A program made the translations under genes and the position numbers. From the NCBI RefSeq assembly GCF_000744815.1, contig NZ_JQMQ01000005.1:442055-506054 (forward strand): a DNA stretch of 64,000 nt, given 5' to 3'. Numbering within the stretch: the stretch's first letter is position 1; each line of letters starts with the position of its first letter. The notes under the pieces are model-generated. The model saw only the letters and a program-made list of their open reading frames with translations, searched no databases and was not told where the DNA came from. The stretch is from Phaeacidiphilus oryzae TH49. GTDB taxonomy: Bacteria; Actinomycetota; Actinomycetes; Streptomycetales; Streptomycetaceae. Shown one piece after another: positions 1 to 7,613 of this stretch.

Positions 1-1939
1 GCACGTCCGGGTGGACGGCGACGTGGTAGGAGGCCAGGTCGCGCTGGGCGTGATCGCCGAACTCCGGGTCCATCGAGCTGAACTCGGTGAGCGCCATCGA
101 GAGCCCCATCACCATCCCGCCGACCAGCTGGGAGCGGGCCAGCCTGGGGTTGAGGATCCGCCCGGCCGCGAAGACCCCGAGCATCCGCGGCACCCGCACC
201 TCTCCGGTGTCCGGGTCCACCGTCACCTCGGCGAAGTGGGCGCCGAAGGCGTGCCGGGCGAACGCGGCGCCGAGCTCCAGGTCGTCGGTGGTGTCGGCCT
301 CCGCGGCCAGCCCCTCGACCGGCAGCGGCCGCCCGTTGTGCTCGGCCAGCCGGTCCCGCAGCAGCGAACCCGCCTTGTGCACCGCCCAGCCCCAGGAGGC
401 CGTCCCGGAGGAGCCACCGGCGACCGAGGCCGGCGGCAGGGTGCTGTTGCCGATCTCCGGCCTGATCCGCCGCGGGTCGACGCCCAGCGACTCGGCGGCG
501 ATCTGCGCCATCGCGGTCCGCGCCCCGGTGCCGATGTCGGTGGCGTTGACCAGGATCCGGAAGGTGCCGTCCGGCATCGCCCGGGCCTCCGCCCGGCCCG
601 GGTTGACCAGCACCGGATAGGTCGCGGCCGCCACCCCGCGGCCGATCAGCCGGCGACCCGGCCGCTCTCCCCCGTCGGTGCGCCCGGCCGCCGCCCCGCC
701 GCCGGGCCAGCCGAACCGCCGCGCGCCCTCGCGGAGGCACTCCGTCAGATGCCGGCTGCTGAACGGCCGTCCGCTGTCCGGCTCGGCCCCCGGATCGTTC
801 CTGATCCGCAGCTCGACCGGGTCCACCCCGCAGGCCTGGGCGAGCTCGTCCATCGCCGTCTCCAGCGCGAACATCCCCGGGCACTCCCCCGGCGCCCGCA
901 TCCAGGACGGCGTCGGCATGTCCAGCCGGGCCACCCGGTGCTCGGTACGGCTGTTCGGCGAGCGGTACATCACCCGGGCCGGCACCGCGGCCTGCTCGAC
1001 GAACTCCTTCAGCTGCGAGGTGCAGGTCTGCACCTCGTGCACCAGGGTCTGGATGGTGCCGTCCGGCGCGGCGCCGATCCGCACCCGGTGCCGGGTCTCC
1101 GCCCGGTGCCCCACCAGGGCCGGCATGTACCGCCTGGGGAGGGCGAGTTGGACCGGCCGCCCGGCCTCCCGGGCGGCCATCGCGGCCAGCACCGCGGTCG
1201 GCCGCGGGGTGCCCTTGCTGCCGAAGCCGCCGCCGACGTGCTCGCTGACCACCTCGACCTGCTCCGGTTCGAGGCCGAAGAGCTGCGCCAGCGCGGTCTG
1301 CACGGCGGTGGTGCCCTGGCTCGACTCGAAGAGGAGCAGCCGGTCGCCGTCCCAGGCGGCGGTGCCGGCGTGCGGCTCCATCGGATGGTTGTGCAGCGGC
1401 GGGACGTGGTAGCGCCGGTCGATCCGGACCGGCGCGTCCAGCAGCCCCGCGTCCGGCTCCCCGCGCTCCCGGACGGCCGGGTGGCCGCCGTTGACCTCGT
1501 CCGGCAGGTACAGCCCGGGGTGGTCCGCACCGAGCAGCACGTCGTGCGGCTCCTCCGCGTACTCCACCCGTACCCGGTTCGCCGCGCAGCGGGCCGCCTC
1601 CAGCGTGGCGGCCACGGCCAGCGCGACGACCTGCCCGCGGTGGTCGACCCGGGCCGACTGGAGGACGTTGAGCATCGGGTCGTCCGGCGGGGCCAGCCGG
1701 GGCGCGTTCTCGTGGGTGAGGACCAGCAGCGTCGCCGGGTCGGCCAGCGCCTCCGCGCAGTCCACGGCGGTGACCCGGCCGCGGGCGATGGCGGCGACCA
1801 CCGGCCAGGCGTAGACGAGGCCCTCCGGGTGCTGGTCGGCGGCGTAGCGGGCGGCACCGGTGACCTTCTCCCGGCTCTCCAGCCGGGCCGGGAAGGCGGC
1901 CTCGGGGTGCGTCCCGGTGTCGGTGTGCGCTGCGGTCAT
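1..1939 (-). CDS. Molybdopterin-binding large subunit of a PaoABC-type aldehyde oxidoreductase (partial)
   Basis: This is the molybdenum-cofactor subunit of a three-subunit xanthine-dehydrogenase-family enzyme whose two partner genes lie directly upstream. The family hydroxylates aldehydes or purines at molybdenum and passes electrons through iron-sulfur clusters to FAD. Visible family marks are KVTGAARYA near the N-terminus, NHPMEPHAG, the GGGFGSKG loop near residue 240 and ATDIGTGARTAMAQI near residue 470. The ATG overlaps the FAD-subunit stop (ATGA), so translation is probably coupled. There is no Tat signal, so I place it in the cytoplasm, unlike exported E. coli PaoABC. The window edge cuts it after about 646 codons; the C-terminal KGxGE segment with the catalytic Glu would lie outside. 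The substrate cannot be read; an aldehyde is favoured because the FAD partner is PaoB-like. Confidence 0.93.
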   Translation of the reverse strand, partial: MTAAHTDTGTHPEAAFPARLESREKVTGAARYAADQHPEGLVYAWPVVAAIARGRVTAVDCAEALADPATLLVLTHENAPRLAPPDDPMLNVLQSARVDHRGQVVALAVAATLEAARCAANRVRVEYAEEPHDVLLGADHPGLYLPDEVNGGHPAVRERGEPDAGLLDAPVRIDRRYHVPPLHNHPMEPHAGTAAWDGDRLLLFESSQGTTAVQTALAQLFGLEPEQVEVVSEHVGGGFGSKGTPRPTAVLAAMAAREAGRPVQLALPRRYMPALVGHRAETRHRVRIGAAPDGTIQTLVHEVQTCTSQLKEFVEQAAVPARVMYRSPNSRTEHRVARLDMPTPSWMRAPGECPGMFALETAMDELAQACGVDPVELRIRNDPGAEPDSGRPFSSRHLTECLREGARRFGWPGGGAAAGRTDGGERPGRRLIGRGVAAATYPVLVNPGRAEARAMPDGTFRILVNATDIGTGARTAMAQIAAESLGVDPRRIRPEIGNSTLPPASVAGGSSGTASWGWAVHKAGSLLRDRLAEHNGRPLPVEGLAAEADTTDDLELGAAFARHAFGAHFAEVTVDPDTGEVRVPRMLGVFAAGRILNPRLARSQLVGGMVMGLSMALTEFSSMDPEFGDHAQRDLASYHVAVHPDV

Positions 1940-2967
1940 CGGCCTGCTCCTGCTCCTGATCCTGCTCCTGCTCCCGGCGTCGGTTCGGCGGCCAGTCGGT
2001 CGAGGAGAGCGGTCGCGGTGGACACCGCCAGCCCGACCTTGAACTCGTTGTCGGGCAGCGGCCGGGCGCCGGCCAGCTCCCGTTCCACGGCCCGGCGGAA
2101 CGCGTCCCTCCCGGCCGGTCCGCCGCGCAGCGCCTCCTCGGCGATCCGGGCCCGCCAGGGCTTGGCGGCCACCCCGCCGAAGGCCAGCGCGGCCTCCGCC
2201 ACCACGCCGTCCTCGACCCGCAGCACGGCGGCGACCGAGACCAGCGCGAAGGCGTAGCTCGCCCGGTCCCGCACCTTGCGGTAGGCGGACACCGCGCCGG
2301 GCACGGGCGGGGGCAGCCGGACGGCGGTGATCAGGTCGCCGTGCTCCAGCACGGTGTCCCGCTCGGGGGTGTCGCCGGGCAGCCGGTGGAGTTCGGTGAC
2401 CGGCAGGGTGCGCCGGCCGCCGGCCGCCGTCAGCACCTCCACCTCGGCGTCCAGCGCGGCCATCGCCACCGCCATGTCCGAGGGATGGGTGGCCACGCAG
2501 TGCTCGGACCAGCCGAGGACGGCGAGTTCGCGGTGCTCGCCCCGGACGGCCGGGCAGCCGGTGCCGGGCTCCCGCTTGTTGCACGGCTTCCCGGTGTCCT
2601 GGAAGTAGAGGCAGCGGGTGCGCTGGAGGAGGTTGCCGCCGACCGTCGCCCGGTGGCGCAGCTGCGGCGAGGCGCCGTTCAGCAGCGCCTCGGAGAGCAC
2701 CGGGTAGCGCTGCCGGACGGCGGGGTGGACGGCGGTGGTGCTGTTGCGCGCGGTGGCGCCGATCCGCAGCCCGCCGCCGGGGGTCTCCTCGATGCCGTCC
2801 AGCCCGAGCCGCCCCAGGTCCACCAGCCGGGTGGGGCGCTCCACGTCCAGCTTCATCAGGTCGACGAGGTTGGTGCCGCCGCCGAGGTAACCCGCTCCGG
2901 GTGCGGCGGCGACCGCGGCCACCGCCTCGTCCGGGCTGTCCGCGTGCTGGAAGCCGAAGGGCCTCAT
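1936..2967 (-). CDS. FAD-binding medium subunit with [4Fe-4S] insert (PaoB/YagS-like)
   Basis: This 343-residue FAD subunit carries electrons from the iron-sulfur subunit to the final acceptor. The FAD-binding GAGYLGGGTNLVDLMK lies near residue 25, and RATVGGNLLQRTRC starts the segment that marks the PaoB/YagS branch. That segment is a four-cysteine insertion (RTRCLYF, KPCNKR, GTGCPA, SEHCVATHPSD), which in E. coli PaoB binds an extra [4Fe-4S] cluster; ordinary xanthine dehydrogenases lack it. The start overlaps the 2Fe-2S gene stop and the stop overlaps the large-subunit start, both ATGA. The C-terminus is a short Gly/Ala run (PGAGAGSGAGAGR). The paralogue at 35242-36243 has the same cysteine pattern. 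Confidence 0.93.
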   Translation of the reverse strand: MRPFGFQHADSPDEAVAAVAAAPGAGYLGGGTNLVDLMKLDVERPTRLVDLGRLGLDGIEETPGGGLRIGATARNSTTAVHPAVRQRYPVLSEALLNGASPQLRHRATVGGNLLQRTRCLYFQDTGKPCNKREPGTGCPAVRGEHRELAVLGWSEHCVATHPSDMAVAMAALDAEVEVLTAAGGRRTLPVTELHRLPGDTPERDTVLEHGDLITAVRLPPPVPGAVSAYRKVRDRASYAFALVSVAAVLRVEDGVVAEAALAFGGVAAKPWRARIAEEALRGGPAGRDAFRRAVERELAGARPLPDNEFKVGLAVSTATALLDRLAAEPTPGAGAGSGAGAGR

Positions 2968-3509
2968 CGGCTCGCCTCCAGCACCGCGGCGACGATCCCC
3001 GGATAGGCGGCGCAGCGGCAGAGGTTGCCGCTCATCCGCTCGCGCACCTCCTCCTCGGAGAGCCGCACCGGGGTCTCCGGCGGCCCCGGCGGGGTGACCG
3101 CGCTCGGCCGGCCCTCGGCCGCCTCGCGGATCGCCGCCACCCCGGAGCAGATCTGCCCGGGAGTGCAGTAGCCGCACTGGAAGGCGTCGTGGTCGATGAA
3201 GGCCTGCTGGAGGCGGTGGAGCCGGCCGTCCGGTTCGGCCAGCCCCTCCACGGTGACGACCCGGGAGCCGTCCACGGAGGCCGCGAGCACCAGGCAGCTG
3301 TTCACCCGCTCGCCGTCGAGCAGCACCGTGCAGGCACCGCACTGGCCGTGGTCGCAGCCCTTCTTGCTGCCGGTCAGTCCGAGCCGTTCGCGCAGGGCGT
3401 CCAGCAGCGTGGTCCGGGTGTCGAGGGACAGCTCCCGCCGCTCGCCGTTGACTGTCAGTTCGACGGGCAGCTCGACGGCCTGTGCGACGGTCGGGGTAGT
3501 GGAAGGCAT
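2964..3509 (-). CDS. (2Fe-2S)-binding small subunit of PaoABC-type oxidoreductase
   Basis: This is the 181-residue electron-transfer subunit with two [2Fe-2S] clusters. The plant-type cluster is built from GCDHGQCGACTVLL and the preceding ferredoxin-like fold. The second, all-helical domain carries QCGYCTPGQI and NLCRCAAYPGI. The ATG at 3509 gives a normal N-terminus; no Tat signal precedes it, so export is not expected. It is the first gene of the operon 3509 to 1 and is divergent from the gene at 3585, with only about 75 bp between the two starts, so their promoters must lie close together or overlap. A linker rich in Pro (near VTPPGPPETPV) joins the second domain to its last cysteine pair. 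Confidence 0.94.
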   Translation of the reverse strand: MPSTTPTVAQAVELPVELTVNGERRELSLDTRTTLLDALRERLGLTGSKKGCDHGQCGACTVLLDGERVNSCLVLAASVDGSRVVTVEGLAEPDGRLHRLQQAFIDHDAFQCGYCTPGQICSGVAAIREAAEGRPSAVTPPGPPETPVRLSEEEVRERMSGNLCRCAAYPGIVAAVLEASR

Positions 3510-3584
3510 GCAGCCACGTGTAACCGAGGGCCGCCCGGTGCAAACGCCGCAGAACACCCGGACCGCCGCACACCTGGAGGAGAG

Positions 3585-4430
3585 ATGACCACCGCCCGCA
3601 CACCCGGACCCGAGGCCGGCGCCCGCCTCCGCGTCGCCACCCTCAACCTCTGGGGCACCCGCGGCGACTGGCCGGCCCGGCGGGAGCGGCTGGCCGCCGG
3701 CTTCGCCGAGATCTCCCCCGATCTGGTGGTGCTTCAGGAGACCATCCTCACCGACGAGTACGACCAGGTGCGCGACCTCCTCGGCGAGGAGTACCACGTG
3801 GTCCACCAGAGCAAGCGGGAGCCGGACGGCCAGGGCGTGAGCACCGCCAGCCGGCTGCCGCTCGGCGAGGTCTCCGAGGTGGACCTCCAACTCACCCCGC
3901 GCACCCTCGACTTCGCCTGCACCAGCCTCCTCGCCGAGGTGCTGGCCCCGCCGCCGTTCGACCGGATCTGGCTGCTCAACCACTTCCCCAGCTGGCGCCT
4001 CGACCTGGCGTACGAGCGGGAGCGGCAGGCCGTGGTGGCGGCCCGGGTGCTCCAGGACGCCGCCGCCGCCCGGCCCGGGCACCAGCTGGTGGCCGGCGAC
4101 CTGGACGCCGACCCGGACTCCTCCTCGATCCGGTTCTGGACGGGCCGGCAGTCCCTGGAGTCGACCAGCGTCTGCTTCCGGGACGCCTGGGAGAGCACCC
4201 ACGGCCGGCACTCCGCCGACCGGTTCGGCCACACCTACGTCCCGGACAATCCGCACAGCGTGGACTGGGACTGGCCGTTCCGGCGGATCGACTACCTCCT
4301 GGTCGGCTGCGGCCACCACGGCGGGCCGACCCTCGCCGTCCGGCACTGCGTCCGGGCCTTCGACCGGCCCTGGGACACCGTCAGCGACCACTACGGCCTG
4401 GTCGCCGACCTGGTGCCGGCACCAGGCTGA
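3585..4430 (+). CDS. Endonuclease/exonuclease/phosphatase-family protein
   Basis: This 281-residue protein has the metal-dependent phosphoesterase fold shared by DNase I, ExoIII, sphingomyelinases and inositol phosphatases. Catalytic marks are present in order: the Asn in RVATLNLWG, the Glu in VVLQETIL, the Asp pair in VAGDLDADP, and the C-terminal SDHYGLVADL with the catalytic His. The ATG has a GGAGG ribosome site about five bases upstream. It has no signal peptide or membrane segment, so it is cytoplasmic. It is divergent from the molybdenum hydroxylase operon and faces the acyltransferase gene tail to tail, with two bases between the stop codons. The substrate (nucleic acid, phospholipid or sugar phosphate) cannot be told from the sequence. 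Confidence 0.88.
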   Translation: MTTARTPGPEAGARLRVATLNLWGTRGDWPARRERLAAGFAEISPDLVVLQETILTDEYDQVRDLLGEEYHVVHQSKREPDGQGVSTASRLPLGEVSEVDLQLTPRTLDFACTSLLAEVLAPPPFDRIWLLNHFPSWRLDLAYERERQAVVAARVLQDAAAARPGHQLVAGDLDADPDSSSIRFWTGRQSLESTSVCFRDAWESTHGRHSADRFGHTYVPDNPHSVDWDWPFRRIDYLLVGCGHHGGPTLAVRHCVRAFDRPWDTVSDHYGLVADLVPAPG

Positions 4431-4432
4431 GC

Positions 4433-5425
4433 TCAGGACCGCTCGCCGCCGTGGTCTATCCAGGCGTCCACCTCGCTCCACCGGGCCAGCAGCCAGTCGC
4501 CCAGCTCCCGGGACTCCGCCGGGATCCGGGCCCGGTCCAGCGGCCGCCACTCGACCCGGACCGGCTCGCGCAGCGGCAGCCCGTCCCACAGGGTGCGCAG
4601 CGAGACGACCCCGTCCAGGCCGGTGTGGGCGAGGAGCACCGGCTCCGCCCGGGGGGCCGCGCCGAGGGCGGCCGAGGCGCCGGCGGTGTGCGGCGGCAGT
4701 ACGTGCCGCAGCCGGGCGGCGGTGCGCGCCTCGCGGGGCCGCCCGGCGGCCCGCAGGCGGGCGACGGCCCGGGCCCGGCGGCCCGGGGTGAAGGTCCTGC
4801 CCTCGACGAAGATCAGCAGCGCGTCGTCCGGGCCCAGCCCCTCCGCCAGCTCGGCGACGGCCGCGCTCCGCGCGTGCGGGTCGGCGTTCCGCTGGGCCGG
4901 CAGGTAGCAGTGCGGAATCCGTCCGATCAGCAGGTCCAGCGCCGGGTCGAAGCGGAGCGCCGCCTTGAGCACCGGGCAGGGGCGCAGCCCGGCCTCCGCC
5001 AGCAGCCAGTGCACCAGCAGGAAGGAGTCCCCGAAGCCGCCGTGCCGGGCGAGCACCACGGCCGGGCCGCTCGGGTCGCCGTCGTCCCCGTGCCGGTCGG
5101 TCTCCACCCGCAGGCCCAGCGCCCAGCGGGCGTACCGGTGGAGGGTGTCGAGGAGGGTGCGCAGCCGCCGGTAGGCCCACTCGGGCTCCGGCCGCCGCCG
5201 GCAGCTGTCGTACGCCGCGGCCAGCACGCCCGCCGCGTCGACCAGCAGGTAGAGCAGCAGGCAGCCGGCGAATCTGAGCGGCCGGGCCGGGGTGGAGAAG
5301 AGCAGCGCCACCGGGCCGTCCAGCAGCGCGGCCACCAGCAGGAGGGCGGCGGCGAGCGGCAGCAGCACGGCGAGCAGACCGATCATCAGGGTCCGCCGGG
5401 CGGCCGTGCGCCAGGCGGCGGTCAC
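4433..5425 (-). CDS. PlsC-like glycerolipid acyltransferase-domain membrane protein
   Basis: This 330-residue protein has two N-terminal membrane helices (about residues 12-60) followed by an acyltransferase-like domain. The HX4D motif is present as RHGGFGD near residue 125, and the second motif appears as FVEGRTFTPG instead of the usual FPEGTRS. The family transfers acyl chains to lysophospholipids at the membrane. It starts with GTG overlapping the stop of the patatin gene (GTGA), so the two are co-translated. That pairing of a phospholipase-like and an acyltransferase-like protein suggests a deacylation-reacylation step in lipid remodelling, which is inference. The divergence of the second motif leaves room for another acyl acceptor. 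Confidence 0.8.
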   Translation of the reverse strand: MTAAWRTAARRTLMIGLLAVLLPLAAALLLVAALLDGPVALLFSTPARPLRFAGCLLLYLLVDAAGVLAAAYDSCRRRPEPEWAYRRLRTLLDTLHRYARWALGLRVETDRHGDDGDPSGPAVVLARHGGFGDSFLLVHWLLAEAGLRPCPVLKAALRFDPALDLLIGRIPHCYLPAQRNADPHARSAAVAELAEGLGPDDALLIFVEGRTFTPGRRARAVARLRAAGRPREARTAARLRHVLPPHTAGASAALGAAPRAEPVLLAHTGLDGVVSLRTLWDGLPLREPVRVEWRPLDRARIPAESRELGDWLLARWSEVDAWIDHGGERS

Positions 5426-6354
5426 GCCCCGCCCCGGTCCGCGCCGGGGGCGCCGGGCGCCCCGGGGGCCCCGGCAGCGCCGGTGCCGCTCTCGGCGAGC
5501 GTTTCCAGGTAGCCGAGGGAGGCCCGGTAGGCCCGTTCGATCCGCTCCTCGGCGGCGGCGAAGGTCTGGTGCCGCCACCAGCCTCGGCTGCCGGGGCGGG
5601 CCTGGCCGGCCGCGCCGGTCGGCAGCACATGGACGGCGACCGAGCCCGGCAGGTCGGACATGTCCCGGGCGAACCGGTGCCGCCGGGCGATCTCGAAGGC
5701 GACCGCCGCCACCTCGGCCGGATGCCTCGGCGGTTGCAGCGCCTGCTCCACCCGCCCCACCTGGAGGACGAAGACCTCGCGGGCGCCGAGCGCCACCGCC
5801 CGCCCGACCGGGATGCTGTTCACCAGGCCGCCGTCCAGGAAGTGGCGGTCGCCGATCCGCACCGGCGGCAGCAGGCCGGGCACCGCGGAGGAGGCCAGCA
5901 CCGCCGGCACCACGGGCCCCTCGGTGAACCAGTGCTCGGAGGCCTCCTCGATGCAGGCGGCGACGCACTGGAAGGGGACCGCAAGGGACTCCATCGGTAC
6001 CCCCGGCAGGTCCTCCTCGAGCATCCGCCGCAGCGGCTCGTGGCTGTAGAGGTGGGTGCGGGAGCGGGCCGCCGTCCCCACCCGCCGCCAGAGCGGCGCG
6101 GAGAACACGCCGGCCCGGCCGAGGCCCGTCCACAGCTCGGCCAGCCGCCCGACCGCCCGCACGCTGGGATCGGCCGCGACCACGGCGCCGTTCACCGCGC
6201 CCACCGAGGCGCCCACCACCAGGTCCGGCCGGTAGCCGGCCTCCAGCAGCGCCTTGAGCATCCCCACCTCGTACGCGCCGAGGGCGCCTCCGCCGCCCAG
6301 CACGAACGCGCACCGGTGCCCGCCCTCGTCCGCCCCGGCCACCGCCCACCTCAT
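5422..6354 (-). CDS. Patatin-like phospholipase family protein
   Basis: This 310-residue protein has the complete patatin machinery: the oxyanion-hole glycines GGGGALGAYE (residues 20-29), the nucleophile elbow GASVG with Ser50, and the catalytic Asp in FLDGGLVNS (Asp174). The family hydrolyses acyl esters of phospholipids. I chose the ATG at 6354, which has GGAG upstream and places the oxyanion loop close to the N-terminus as is normal; a longer frame reaching 6387 has no better ribosome site. The C-terminus ends in a short Gly-Ala-Pro repeat (GAAGAPGAPGAPGA). The stop overlaps the GTG of the acyltransferase, so the two genes form a coupled operon. No export signal is visible. Confidence 0.9.
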   Translation of the reverse strand: MRWAVAGADEGGHRCAFVLGGGGALGAYEVGMLKALLEAGYRPDLVVGASVGAVNGAVVAADPSVRAVGRLAELWTGLGRAGVFSAPLWRRVGTAARSRTHLYSHEPLRRMLEEDLPGVPMESLAVPFQCVAACIEEASEHWFTEGPVVPAVLASSAVPGLLPPVRIGDRHFLDGGLVNSIPVGRAVALGAREVFVLQVGRVEQALQPPRHPAEVAAVAFEIARRHRFARDMSDLPGSVAVHVLPTGAAGQARPGSRGWWRHQTFAAAEERIERAYRASLGYLETLAESGTGAAGAPGAPGAPGADRGGA

Positions 6355-6406
6355 CCCGCTCCGTCCGACGTGCGTCCGACCGCACACCTACCCGGCGCGG
6401 ACCGGA

Positions 6407-7062
6407 TCAGTAGCGCTGGGCCTGGGCGACCCGGGCGGTGAGGGTCTTCCCCTCGTCCTTGGTGCTGAAGGCGACCGGCTGGGCCCTGCCCCCGGCGGCG
6501 ACCTTCTGGGCGCCCACGACGTCGCTGTCCACCACCGCGCCGGAGGGGTCCCGGAACTCCACCTTCACCGCGTAGTCCGCCTCGGAGCCGCTGTGGTTGG
6601 TGATGTTGACGACCACCGCGTGGAGCCCGCCGGTCTGCGCCTTGGGCACGCCGGTGAGCTGGATGTCGCCGGTCGCGTTGCCCGCGCCGGAGACCTTCGC
6701 CAGCTCCGCCTTGGCGGCGTCGGCCGCCTGCTTGGTCTGCGCCGAGACGGAGGCCTCGAAGGAGGAGGCCGCGGCGGAGGCCGAGGAGGCCGCCGCGGAG
6801 GCGGAGGCCCGGGCCGAGGCGCTGATCGAGGCGAAGACCGAGTGGCTGGGCGTCGAGGTGACCTGGGTCGGCGTCGGGCTGCCCGAGCCGGAACCGGAGG
6901 AGCCGCCGCAGGCGGCGAGCGCGAGCACGGCCGCGGCGGCGAGCGCGGCCCGCCCGCGACGCGGATCCGGCGGCCGGCGCGGATCCGGCGGCCCTCGCGG
7001 TGCGGCACGGGCACGAGGGGGACGGCAGGGGCGGGGGCGGTGCGGGCGCCGATGCGGCTCAT
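6407..7062 (-). CDS. Secreted lipoprotein, FxLYD-like, with apparent frameshift
   Basis: The downstream part encodes a lipid-anchored extracellular domain: a lipobox LALAACGG, a Ser/Ala-rich linker (SASARASASAAASSASAAA), then a beta-sandwich with HAVVVNITNHSG and AVKVEFRDPSG, resembling FxLYD-type domains. Its frame has no usable start: the only one is a GTG at 6928, just six codons before the lipobox Cys and too short for a signal peptide. A convincing start (ATG at 7062 with GGAGG eight bases upstream) lies in another frame and encodes MSRIGARTAPAPAV and an Arg-rich n-region. One extra base near 6945-6960 would join them into a 218-residue lipoprotein with a twin-Arg-rich n-region. I read this as a sequencing error or a recent frameshift. 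Function is unknown. Confidence 0.7.
6961..6996 (-). repeat. 18-bp tandem duplication in lipoprotein leader
   Basis: Two near-identical 18-bp units begin at 6961 and 6979 with GCGGATCCGGCGGCC. In the frame of the ATG at 7062 they encode repeated RRIRAG/RRIRVAG. The duplication is a multiple of three and does not itself cause the frameshift, but it lies within about 40 bases of it. Confidence 0.8.
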
Positions 7063-7379
7063 TCGGCTTTCCTCCGATGACGGGCTGTCAGGCGGGCGAG
7101 CGGCTGCTCTGCTCCACGCTGACGCCTGGTCACCTCCCGCGCAGTCCGCATGCCGCCGGTCGGCGTACACCGGCCGACGCGGCCGGGGCCACGGCGGACC
7201 GGCGGCGGCACCGGCGGCGGACCGGCGGCCGGCCGGTCGCCGAGGGCGCGGCAGGGGCAGCGCGGGGCCGGCTGAGACCGGCCCCGCCCGGCCCCCGGCC
7301 CGCGGCCGTTCGGCCCCTCCTCCGGGGGAGCGCCGGGGCCAGGCTGAAGCCGAGGAGTCTCAGCGGAAGGGGTCCGGCC
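7063..7379. other. Intergenic region between divergent genes
   Basis: These 317 bases separate the lipoprotein start at 7062 from the small membrane gene at 7380. They hold the GGAGG ribosome site of the lipoprotein (7071-7075), a run of CGGCGG-rich low-complexity sequence (about 7195-7235), and a strong hairpin at 7262-7287. I find no convincing open frame with a ribosome site. Confidence 0.6.
7262..7287. promoter_or_regulatory. Strong GC hairpin in divergent intergenic region
   Basis: A perfect 10-bp stem (GCGGGGCCGG paired with CCGGCCCCGC) encloses the 6-base loop CTGAGA. It lies upstream of the gene at 7380 on the plus strand and upstream of the lipoprotein on the minus strand. No known gene ends here on either strand, so a simple terminator role is not obvious. 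It could be a leader structure, or the terminator of an unrecognised short RNA. Confidence 0.55.
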
Positions 7380-7583
7380 ATGGACGTGATGGTCCGTCAT
7401 CTGCTGGCGTGGTTGGCCGAGTCGGTGCTCTACGTGGTCGCCGTGCTGGCCCTGGTGATCGCGGTGGGGCTGGCGGTCTCGGTGATCGGCCTGCCGGCCG
7501 CGCCGTTCGTCGCGCTGTTCGCGATGCTGCTCTTCGGGCTGGCCCGGAAGATCGCCCACGCGGACCGGGCGGCCCGCGGCTGA
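7380..7583 (+). CDS. Small membrane protein, 67 residues
   Basis: I do not recognise a named family. The protein begins MDVMVRHLLAWLAES and has one long or two short hydrophobic helices between about residues 14 and 55, ending with the basic tail ARKIAHADRAARG. This fits a small integral membrane protein with a cytosolic basic C-terminus. The ATG is preceded by GGAAGG about eight bases upstream; an ATG nine bases downstream is an alternative start. The gene is convergent with the site-2 protease gene, whose stop is about 30 bases away. A strong hairpin lies about 95 bases upstream. Confidence 0.65.
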   Translation: MDVMVRHLLAWLAESVLYVVAVLALVIAVGLAVSVIGLPAAPFVALFAMLLFGLARKIAHADRAARG

Positions 7584-7613
7584 GGCGGTCGGGTACGGCC
7601 TCCCGGCAGCCCG

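Noticed and set aside
11-2257. A long open frame antisense to the molybdenum subunit and FAD subunit
   Set aside because: It has no family features, is Arg/Pro/Gly-rich and arises from third-position GC bias of the real minus-strand genes.
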